A stretch of DNA of 64,000 nt. Source: Nageia nagi. Its lineage: Eukaryota > Pinophyta. The notes under the pieces are model-generated. The model was given only the letters and a program-made list of their open reading frames with translations, was not told the origin of the DNA and did not search any database. Location of the stretch: assembly GCA_050084985.1 (NCBI GenBank), contig JBITNC010000001.1, positions 213,404,001-213,468,000 of the forward strand, read 5' to 3'. The translations under genes were made by a program, and so were the position numbers. Shown here piece by piece: positions 47,661 through 56,774 of this stretch (its first letter is position 1; the number at the start of each line of letters is the position of its first letter).

Positions 47661-49923
47661 ATGGCCCTACCAATCACATGCTGTAATGGACACAAAGCTA
47701 TATTGGTAGCCAATTCTCCTACTGGTCATTAGGTACATTGCATCTCCTACCTTTTCTTGGCTATGCTTTTGCTTGTCTTCAGATTTTAGCTACCTACATA
47801 CTAGTTTTCCAAATTACCCCTAGGGTTTTCCTGTTGAATACCCTAGCCCATTGTTTTTACCTTTTCATTCTATTTTTTCAAATTTCTAGTATCATGGTTG
47901 TACTATGCTCATCTATACGCACCTATACCCTAAATTTTATCAACCTTTGTGCATAAAAATAGGACCGCTGGTAGTCCTTTTTACCCTAGTTTAGACCGTG
48001 GGTGGTCCTTTTTACCTAATCTCCACCATGGGTGATCCTCTTTACCAATACTATTTTTGCCATTTTTGTTTCATATCTGATACTGACTTGCATTTTTTCA
48101 CTCCTTTCTTGCAAAATCATTCATACCTTATGCGACCATTTGGCAAGAGTGCCACCTTCACCACTACCCAATAGTGGCCACAAATTGATGCAGCTTGGAG
48201 CATTCTGGAGGACATTTCCTTCAGCTACCTTGCATTTGCTGATTATGTGTTTCATGACCGCAACATGCTGATAGCTTTGATGGAGAGGTGGGATCCAAAT
48301 TCCAACACCTTTCACCTTCCAACTAGTGAGATCACTATGACACTAGAGGATATCTACAGGATCACTAGACTTCCTATCAGGGGAGGCTAGTGAACATGGT
48401 TCCTGTTCCCAACTTGGAATAGGTAGAGGTATGGGCTACGTGGTTGACAGGGTTAGATGAAGTAAATCATAGGAAGAGGGGTGTGTCCCTAGTGAGACAT
48501 GTGTCAGAGTATCCTCCAGCATTGGGTGACCTACGGATGAGGCTCCTCATTGCTTGCATTTTGGATGCTATTGTCTACCCAAACAAGAGTAGTGAGACCT
48601 TCCCTATAGGCATGGTTCCTATTATATAGGACATGGTGACACATAGGTAGTGGTATGCATGGTGCCCCACAATACTAGTGCAACTCTATCATGACCTCCA
48701 TAGCTTTGCAGAGGTGGAGAGAGGGGAAGACAGGTAGCTCATTCTATGATACTGTAGGTGTGGGCATATGATCACATCATCATTTCTAGACTGACAATGT
48801 TACCCCAAGACTAGCCAGATGATGTACCCAACTAGCAATGATTGGCAATGATAGAGGGACCAAATTTTCCTAGCATGGACCTAGAGGGATGGTAGGTACA
48901 GTTTGACCTACTACAAGAGGCATAGATATACTGGCATCCCTATTGGGGAGGTGTACCAAAGTGGGAGGAGGACATATAGGAGATGGCATGGGTGAGACAC
49001 CCTACATACATATAGGCATGTAGGGAACTAGTGGAGCTGTATAGGCTAGAGTAGGTACTTCATCAATTTGGCCTCCAACAGGGCATACCGAATGACTACA
49101 GGATAGTGGTACACTACTACCGTAGCAGGCACCTCCCAGAGGACTATGAGCTAGTACCTAACTAGGACTCAGATTGGGAGTCCCCTAGTGAGGTCTTCGA
49201 CTATGGAGTTGATGATGACATAGATGGACCTGATCACATGGAGGACTATATAGACTGGTGGAGGACATGCCATCCTCATCACATAGGTATTCATGATGTT
49301 GAATTGGGTGATGATACATGGGAGGATGAAGATACAGGAGACATACAGACTAGATGGGATGCTCCCTTCATAGTAGGAGGGTGGGGAGGAGAGAGTAGCC
49401 CAACATATGCTCAGAACACATCTCTAGATGCAGGTCATGATGATAATGAGGAGACCGATCTAGACCAGGATGAGTATGAACCTAAGTATGAGATGGATAC
49501 AGATTGGGAGGAGGAAGACTTCGATGAGGATGATGATGATAACCTATTTTCTCTTTTGCTTTGCTTTGATTTTCTACTTTTTATGATATGCCAAGGATTA
49601 ACATGATATGTTTATGCTATGTCACAGATCCTAAGGTCAAGATGGCTAGGCTACATGGTCAAATTGATCAAAAGGATGAGGAGATTAGAGAGCTACAGGG
49701 TCATCTATAGTTCAAAGGAGGAGATTATACTGGGATCTATCAGGACCTATAGGTAGCCAACAAGGAGATCAAGGCCCTCTATGAGTAGCTTCACCAAGCT
49801 GAGAGACAAATCAATGAGGAGAAAGCAGACGTAGAGAAATATAAGGCACCGTGCAGGGGTGGCACATCTAGTAGGGCTACTAGCTCTAGTGTAGGGGGAG
49901 GGGGTTCTAGTAGGAGATTCTAG
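47661..49923 (+). pseudogene. Antisense PMD gene of element B (exons with introns, broken)
   Basis: Exon 1 is 47661-47732 (MALPITCCNGHKAILV...), 24 codons ending at TAG|GTACATTG where element A has CAG|GTACAC, so one C-to-T change made a stop. After an intron-like stretch, 48187-48390 is open for 67 residues with the plant mobile domain start: AWSILEDISFSYLAF, MERWDPNSNTFHLP, EITMTLEDIYRITRLPIRG. Broken text follows (48440-49000, including LRMRLLIACILDAIVYPN and IGEVYQSG). An acidic C-terminal part is at 49080-49540 (YRSRHLPEDYELVP; DTDWEEEDFDEDDDD). An AG at 49626-49627 could be an acceptor for a last coiled-coil exon (LHGQIDQKDEEIRELQ...) ending in a Gly/Ser tail at 49921-49923. It runs opposite to gag. 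Related to the PMD pseudogene at 29534-30900. Confidence 0.75.
48187..48390 (+). other. PMD core exon segment in element B
   Basis: The 67-codon open stretch with ERWDPNSNTFHLP and TLEDIYRITRLPIRG is the clearest PMD match in the window. PMD proteins usually read E-R-W-x-P-E-T-x-T-F-H-L-P followed by T-L-x-D-V; the agreement over about 35 residues makes chance unlikely. Confidence 0.8.
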
Positions 49924-50399
49924 GTCATTCTATGTGATCTCATCCAATTGTATTGTAAACAAAAACATTTTGATCATGATATATATATGAAACATAAATT
50001 TTGGTACCTGGTTTGCTCTTGCACATGTACTTGTGATGAATGAATTTGATGTTCCATGATCCTTAAAAATGAACGCTAATGACACAACCTAAAATTTTGA
50101 CTTCTCATGCTATGGGAGTAGTTGGTACCTTTTACTTTCTCCTACTTTTTTGCTAAAAGAGGACTGCTGGTGGTCTTATTAACATGAAATACAATGCCAA
50201 TGCTCCTATTATGACATCATGAAGCCCCCTTATCTCTTGACCATGATGTTCATTAGTGACCTAAACCAACTGCTAGCTTCTTTCTTTGCCTCTCTCACTT
50301 TTTTTTTATATTGATCTACCAAATGATACCTCTAGAGGGCCTAGAGCTCCCACCAGTGCCAGCCTTGCAAGCATCTTCAAGAAAAATCATATTGACATG
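49924..50399. other. Between antisense gene end and gag in element B
   Basis: The antisense 3' end probably lies here (TTGTATTGTAAACAAAAAC near 49945). The segment 50240-50380 is shared with element A at 16030-16170. No other gene. Confidence 0.5.
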
Positions 50400-51533
50400 T
50401 TATTCTTCTCCTGTATCTTTGACCTTTACTAGACACACATAGAATTCATCTTCTATGAGCTTCTGTATTCTATCCCTAAGGTTTCCACACCCATTAGTAG
50501 CAGGGCCCTTAGTCTGATGATACTCACAATACCTATCTTCTTTATACCAAGCAGGTTTTTCTACTGTAGGATCTTCTTCATGCTTAGGTAAGGGTTGTAA
50601 TAACCCTTTTGCCACAAGGTCTGTTAGGATATGTCTTGGAGGTATGGGAAATCTCACAAATTTCTTCTCCTTCATCTCACTTGTCTTCTCAGTCACATGG
50701 ATAGTTTTCTCCTTCTTTGGTGATTGCGATCTCTTATCCTTTGCTTTTATCTTATCACTACTACCATACTTCACAAGCCCTAGCTTCACAAGGACTTTTT
50801 CTTTCTCTAACAATTTATACGTCATATCCAAAAATGTAAGATGTGTATAATCGATAACATGTGATTGCAAGGGTAATATAATAGCTTCTTTAAAAATATT
50901 ATTTACCTCCTTTTCTGTTAATCTGATCTTCACTTGTTGCCATGTCTTCTTAAACCTTACAACAAATTTGTCTAGTTGCTCATCACTTCCTTGCTTGATA
51001 GCGCATAAATCTGATAGCATAACCTCCTTCTTGATGTTATGTTTATATTGCTCTAGGAACAAATTATTGAATTCCTCAAATGATGTGATGGACCCTTTAG
51101 TTAAGGCATAAAACCATTCTCGAGCCTCTCCCTCCAAGCTCTGAGGAAAGAATTTAGCTTGCAATCTTTGGTCTGTACCAATTTTGAGTTCGCACTCATC
51201 CTTGAATCCTTGTATATGTCTTTTTGGATCTCCTTCACCATTGAACTTACTAAATTTTGGCTCTTTGTAGTTGGATGGTGGCATGTGCCTATGAATCTCA
51301 TCACATAAGGGACTACCAAATTTGAAAGAATCATTAGGCAGAGCTGATCCCCTTGCCAATCTATCTATCTACCTTTGCATACCTTCCATAGTAGCCTAAA
51401 AATTACTATTATCACCCTCAGCACTATTTTGCATTCCTTTGGATCCTTCTGGATCATCATGTCTGATTTCCCCCAGTAATTCATCCAAATCTCTTTTTGA
51501 AAGACTATGCAAGAACAACTTGAGCTGATCCAT
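50400..51533 (-). pseudogene. Gag of element B (capsid and damaged zinc knuckle)
   Basis: Start at the ATG at 51533 (MDQLKLFLHSLSKRDLDELL), 73 nt after the PBS. Two stops occur near 51400 and 51370, then 319 open residues: capsid domain (FSKFNGEGDPKRHIQGF, FFPQSLEGEAREWFYAL, FEEFNNLFLEQYKHNI, LDKFVVRFKKTWQQV) and a Lys-rich linker. The knuckle reads CEYHQTKGPATNGC, where the second His is Pro, so zinc binding is doubtful. Total about 378 codons. The Gag differs strongly from that of element A and it lacks the ORF1 of A. Confidence 0.88.
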
Positions 51534-51605
51534 GACTAAAACACTCACAAAATAGATATTAGTCTTAACTAAAACCTTTAGGGTTTTAGTACAATGATGT
51601 GCACT

Positions 51606-51622
51606 TCACATCAGGTTCACTA
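51606..51622 (-). promoter_or_regulatory. Primer binding site of element B (decayed)
   Basis: TAGTGAACCTGATGTGA, two bases from the LTR end, one position off TGG in its start; counterpart of 13844-13860. Confidence 0.75.
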
Positions 51623-51624
51623 AA

Positions 51625-52477
51625 TATTTACAAATAAAATTGAGCGTGCAAATAAGTAAATAGGCAAATATCTACAAACTCAATATCATCTGTATTTAAG
51701 CTACAGATAGCAATTTATTCTAAATAGCAATAAATAAAATAACCAATTCAGAAATGTAATTGTACCAACCAAGATTGTAATTTGTGTACTTACCTCACGG
51801 AATGTACCTGACAATGAAAGATGAAGATATTGGCAATGTACTGATAATGAGATGCCTTTCCAACAATGTTGTGACCTATGAAAATGCAAAAAGAGGATCA
51901 TGAGTGGTCCATTTCAGTGATATAAGAGTGCTGACAGTGTTCTTTGGTTCATAAAGGAGCACCAGCGGCCTTCGTTTGATGATTCTTAACTTCTCGATCA
52001 AGTCTAGAACTTCAATACGGATGTCTCAAATAGCAGTGTGATATCAGAATAGATCATGGATGTCAAGATAGCTCGTGAAAGGAAGCACATAAACCACAGC
52101 CTTGTAGGCGGTACCAAGAGATACCTTAAGAGGTTGCCACTTACAAGACCATACGCGGGATCATGTGTATCCTTGTTATGTGGACTTACTATTAGATCCC
52201 TTATTTATATAGATAATAGATAATACAACCAATGGGTCAGCATGCATCTACATAAATAAGGATAATTCACAATATTCAAGATAAACACACCAATAATAAG
52301 ATAATTCATGCAATATTCAAGATAATCCCTGTAATATTCAAGATAATCATTACAAAATTCATATTCAAGACAAACATTGATATTATCACTTTAATACATT
52401 CAAGACATACATTTAGGCCAAGCATATTTCATTAATTTATTGATTTTAAAACATAAATTCATTTTTATGTGTTAACA
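51625..52477 (-). repeat. 5' LTR of element B
   Basis: 853 bp partner of 44693-45545; same TG...TA ends on the sense strand; differences mostly transitions. Confidence 0.93.
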
Positions 52478-52482
52478 CCCAC

Positions 52483-53255
52483 CTAGTAAATTAATCAATT
52501 TAATGTGTTTGAATCTACCTTAACCTTGATAAATTCACCTTATATTCATTCCCTTTTTAATAATAGTTAATTCATCCTTCCAAGTGCATAAGTAACTTAA
52601 CGAAAATTCATTAGTGATTTTAGTGATAAAAAGTGAGAAAAAGAAAAAAGAGTTCATTTACCCCTTTCCTATTACACCCATTCTGATCATCTAAGATCAC
52701 CTTTTAGTGTAAAGGAAGAGCATAGGTGGGTGTAATGGAAAGTATTAGGTGATTTCATTTTTCATTCCCAAAATCAACAAAGATGGAGAATATTTATTCA
52801 ATTTATTTAAATAAATAAAAATGCATATTTCCTAAACATACATCTACCCTTCCTATACACAATCAAGGAAAAGAAATCACAAACAAGGAGTTCTTTTCCA
52901 TTTTTCATTTTTAGTGCCTAAATTACACTTTTAGTATTGAAAAAAGTTGAAATATATACCTTTTGTCTTGAGTTGTTGGCATTTTCATACTATTACATAG
53001 AATTGCTAGTGAGCTAGTACATTCACTAACATTTCAATCAAATCATTGGCACTTAAGTCAAATTTTTAGCATTCCAATAACATTCATTGGTGCCTGATAT
53101 CAATCATTGATGATCACATAGAGAAAAAACACAAAATAATAAAAAGAAAATAATATGATATTAATGATAATTCCACAAACATAGTTAGATCAAAATGAAC
53201 TATGAAAAGCAAGAAATACCAACCACATCTTATTTTTGATGCAACTTGTGTGTGA
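52483..53255 (-). other. Leader of element 2, PBS-proximal part
   Basis: Non-coding; aligns with 7950-8770 of element 1 (ATCTAAGATC, AAAGGRAGAGCATA, then GATCATCGATGATC-type text). Confidence 0.6.
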
Positions 53256-53272
53256 GGGGCCTCCTAGCATCA
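53256..53272 (-). promoter_or_regulatory. Primer binding site of element 2 (decayed)
   Basis: Minus strand TGATGCTAGGAGGCCCC, three bases after the LTR end; compare TGGAACTAGAAGGAGGG in element 1. Confidence 0.6.
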
Positions 53273-53275
53273 AAA

Positions 53276-54105
53276 TATTTACCCAAAAAATAACCCTACA
53301 AGCATGCAAAATAAGAGATGTTACAACCAAAAAACACTTTATTGATATTTGGTATAAACCTCAATTTTGATTATAAACTTACCTTTCATGGAGGGTTTAA
53401 ATACAATAGATGATAATGGCCTCTTGGAGGCCTTCTTTATCATTGTCTATAAGCTCCAAGTGATGTTTATGAAACCAATAAAAAATAAGAATAACATTGA
53501 TTTCTTCCTTCTTATTGACACTTTGGGTCTTCTTAGCTCAAATCAGTTATTGTTTTTGTAAATCCTATATATACATGAATAAATAACAAATCAAAACATA
53601 CCTTCTCATGCTATGAAATCAAAGTAAATAAACATGCATGTAATTAAAAATAGCAAATACAATATACTTACAACTTTGGATGTAATTCAATAGTGTAAGG
53701 TTGCATTCAATCTTCTATTTTCTTTTTCTCCTTGGTGGGAGGTTTAATTTATAGATTTTTGAAGTGGCCAAGGTTACTATTTTAGAGGCAAGGATTGGAT
53801 AAAAAATCTCATCCATCCTTATCATAGGTTCTATCCATGTAGGGAAGGTGAAGAATCAAGGATTACTCATCCTTGATCTATTGGTGTACTTCCTTAGGCA
53901 TCATTATTTTTCTATTTTTCTTTTAATTTTTTTATATGCAAGATCACTAGTGATTACACATTAGGCATCAATGACCTATCTGGATCATCAAAGATTGTAC
54001 TAGGTCATCAATGATTAACAAATTTTTAGAAAAATTTATTATTTATTTAATTTTTTATCCCCTTCTTTCATTTATTGAAATAAGGGTCATTTTTAAGTGT
54101 CTATA
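53276..54105 (-). repeat. 5' LTR of element 2
   Basis: 830 bp; minus-strand start TATAGACACTT (relative of TGTAGACACC), end TA. TATAAA on the minus strand at 53748-53753. Confidence 0.8.
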
Positions 54106-54110
54106 AATGG

Positions 54111-54840
54111 AGCTTTCCCAAGACCTTAAAAGCTAAGAGAGGGCCTCTTTGAAGGCTCCAATAGATTATCTTGTATGCAACCATTCTAGGAGTAATCAAA
54201 GGGATGCATAAAAAGATAATAAGAGTGTAAGTTAGGAGATATGATAGGACCCACTATAGTTAGGTCTGACCTCCAACCCCTTATTATAGTATTTGGTTAG
54301 TGTTAATTTGAGTGGGTAAGAAGGGTTATCAAGATTTGATGTATCTAATAATATTAGTGAAGATGCATGGGATAGGTTCTCCCTCTTCTTTGCTACATTT
54401 TCCTAAGAAGGCTCTAGGTTTCTTAGAGGTTATAGTAGGCTAAGGAGAGGGTCCCAAACTATAGGTCCCCCATCCTTAATCAATCCTTTGAGATCCCTAA
54501 TGTTAGTGCTATAAGCTAATCCTAATATCCTCCCCAACCCTTCCACCATTTATGTCTAGAATGTGGGTCACTTATCTAAGGCCTCATTTGGTTTTGAACT
54601 CCAAATAGGCTTATGTGGTCTACAAAGGTGAGTGGTTAAGTTGGTAAAAGTAAAAGACTCTTAGCATGGGGGATCCCTTAGGTTTGATCTCCTTGTCCCA
54701 TCCACCTTTTTCCCTATTCTTTCCAACCTTCATATATTTATGCTTGATTGGTATATTCACCCTCTCAAACTCTTACTTAAGCATCATCACTTAAGGGATG
54801 CCTATATAAAACTAATTATTCACTCAAATGATAAAAAGGT
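54111..54840. other. Right flank of element 2 upstream of the LINE
   Basis: No gene. Contains the tRNA-like segment described separately and probably the LINE 5' part. Confidence 0.4.
54623..54700 (+). repeat. tRNA-derived SINE-like segment
   Basis: TGGTTAAGTTGG (54633-54644) fits the Pol III A box and GGTTTGATCTCC (54681-54692) is close to a B box (GGTTCGANTCC). Spacing suits a tRNA head. It is not a functional tRNA: no clean cloverleaf or CCA-end stem is visible. The wording recalls tRNA-related SINEs of plants. Confidence 0.45.
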
Positions 54841-56278
54841 TATGGTGATCTTGATGTGGAATATCCATGGGTTCCAATTAAAGAGGTTTGATATCCTTTA
54901 AACCATTTTGAAGGAAGTTTGGGGTATTCTTACCCTTTAAGAAGCTCTAATTTAAGAATCTTGTTGGCCTATTTCTATCCCTAATATCTTTATTTTCCAA
55001 ATTAGAGGCTCTTTTAATAGAATTGGGCATTAAGGGATGGCCTTAGTAGTTAGTACCTACTTTAGATCTTTTTAAATTAGTCTAAATGACCCTAATCAAG
55101 TGTAGGTCTACATTTCTAATTTCTTTTTATGGAATGTTGGATGGTTGGTCAAGACTATGTATATCACTTAATGGGAGCATACATAAGCCAAGACTATAAT
55201 ATTTAAGAGAAATAAGGATTCTATCTATTCATTATTGGAGGAAAATAGGAATGCACCATTAATGGTTTTGGTGAATTGGAAAACCTTGTTGGCTAGGTTG
55301 GAGAAGTGGTCTAAGAAGGTTCATTTGTAGGTGCTTCTAGTGGTTGGAGATCATCAAACCTTTCACTCTATATTGGGAAAGGGAATTAGTGTAGTGGATT
55401 ACATCCTTATGAACCAAAGAGCATTAGAGATTTTTATGGGTTGTAAGTTGAAGAGGTTCAATGCATCAGATCATTTGCCTCTTTAAGATAAGTTTAAGAG
55501 TATTAGGTTCTTTAAGGGAGGGGCTAAAGAGTATCCTTCCACCCCTTCTTGGATAAGAAATAGGATTGTAAAGTGCAAAGATAAAATTAGATTATCAAAT
55601 AGGTGGGAAGTACTTAGTTTAGAGGTAGATAAGGATTAAGTGTAGTTTGATATTGGTAAAATTATTTCTTAGTTCAACTTAATATCAAAGGAAATTGCAT
55701 TTAAACTTAGCCTTAAGAGTGAGGGAGGTACAATGAGTCATAAAAAGGATATTATATTAAAGAAGAGTATTTATAGGCTTCTTTGAGAGAGGATAAAGTG
55801 ATATAGGGTTATTATTAAGAGCAATCCAAGGTTTGACGAGAGGAAGGATGTTGAAAAGAAGTGGAAGAAAGCCACTCAAGAAGTAAAGAAGAAAATTTCT
55901 CATGAGGAGTGGTTATCTTTTCAATAAGAAGTGAATAAGGGTAAGAAGCTGATGGCCACCCAAAAGCTTAAAGAACTTTGGGGGTGGTTAAAGGAGTTCA
56001 TCAAAATTGGTAGGTAGAACAAGTGTCCCACTCAACCTATAAGAAATAAGGAGGGAGACCTCATTAAAAATCTATCAATGATCTTGGATAGTTGGCAAGC
56101 TCACTATATCAAGATTTTAGAGAACCCCTTTATTCAAGAAAGTAATGCTTTATTTTAGGGTAAGTTCTATTTTGAGGATATTTTGAAGATCTAGGGTTTA
56201 GATACGCTAATCAAATGGTATAGGGTGAAGCTCATTATTAAAAGGCTTAAGAATAAAAAGGCTACTAGGTCTAATGGT
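54841..56278 (+). pseudogene. LINE endonuclease region remnant
   Basis: Plus-strand text starts with the APE-type endonuclease block M-W-N-I-H-G-F (about 54861), followed by L-x-E-A-L-I and later VVDYILMNQRALEIF (55397-55440) and ASDHLPL (55467-55485), the S-D-H catalytic motif. Then comes the linker to RT with many Lys and Trp (EWLSFQ, KELWGWLKEF), ending at K-N-K-K-A-T-x-S-N-G (56255-56278), the usual start of the RT domain, where a copia LTR begins. Many stops. It is a different piece from 24780-26490, but both could be the same LINE family. Confidence 0.75.
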
Positions 56279-56757
56279 TGTTAGAATTTGTAATGAAATA
56301 TTATGAATATCTAAACTCCTTGTAAATTCAATTAATCACTTAAAAGATATGTAGATACCTTAAGGGATTAATTGAATTCTTTATTATGTGTGGACTTTGA
56401 CCTTACCATGGGGTTAGTTGGTAGGTTAAAGTTAGGTCATACATTTATTGTAACCCTAACCTTACCCTTGGGTTAAAGGGAGGTTAGAGAGGTGCTCTCA
56501 AGCTATAAATAGAGGGCCTCTCCTCTTGTAACACAACTAAGTTTTTGGAGTAAGATTACTCTACTAGTTTGTGTAGGAGAGGAAGAGAATTGTAGTAAGA
56601 GGTGCATAGATTGAGAATAGAGAACTAGTTGTGGATGTACTCCCAAGGAGGGAGGAACCACATTATATTTGTGTTATCTTGTGTGAATGGTGTTGTGTTG
56701 AATGATTGAGTTTCCTAGTCTTTGACCTTGAGAATTAGAGTAGGTCTAATTCCTTCA
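56279..56757 (+). repeat. Ty1/copia-type LTR
   Basis: 479 bp, TGTTAGAATTT...CCTTCA, inserted in the LINE. TATA box at 56504-56511 (TATAAATA) followed by CTCTTGTAACAC. The PBS follows two bases later. No second copy of this LTR is seen in the window, so its partner would lie beyond 64000 or is lost. Confidence 0.8.
56504..56511 (+). promoter_or_regulatory. TATA box of the copia LTR
   Basis: TATAAATA followed by GAGGGCCTCTCC; typical copia LTR promoter. Confidence 0.65.
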
Positions 56758-56759
56758 AT

Positions 56760-56774
56760 TGGTATCAGAGCTTG
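56760..56774 (+). promoter_or_regulatory. Primer binding site, initiator tRNA-Met type
   Basis: TGGTATCAGAGC matches the well-known plant copia PBS complementary to initiator tRNA-Met. Confidence 0.9.

Larger units (their letters stand above)
44693..52477 (-). mobile_element. Element B: non-autonomous LTR retrotransposon with gag and an antisense PMD gene
   Basis: Two LTRs of 853 bp each (44693-45545 and 51625-52477) and a perfect target duplication cccac (44688-44692 and 52478-52482) fix both ends; it sits in the leader of element 2. PBS and polypurine tract equal those of element A. The sense (minus) strand codes only for Gag (50400-51533). The plus strand carries a TATA box, a first exon and PMD sequence (47508-49923). 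No protease, RT, RNase H or integrase is seen. The sense-strand LTR end is TA rather than CA in both LTRs. By eye the LTRs differ mainly by transitions. Confidence 0.95.
26966..54105 (-). mobile_element. Element 2: Tat/Ogre-like Ty3/gypsy retrotransposon with nested insertions
   Basis: Minus-strand order: 5' LTR 53276-54105, PBS, leader, gag, protease, RT, RNase H, second RNase H, integrase, long 3' region, polypurine tract, 3' LTR 26966-27813. The flanking 5-mers aatag (26961-26965) and aatgg (54106-54110) differ by one transition and fit an old target duplication. Subtracting element B (7785 bp plus 5) and the solo LTR (862 bp plus 5) leaves about 18.5 kb, in the size range of Tat/Ogre elements. 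The RT box is destroyed and every ORF is broken. The 3' region carries an antisense PMD pseudogene. Confidence 0.8.

Noticed and set aside
24780-56278. One single LINE split by element 2, with endonuclease right and RT left
   Set aside because: Both pieces are on the plus strand, but the RT lies left of the endonuclease; a single split LINE would need the opposite order.
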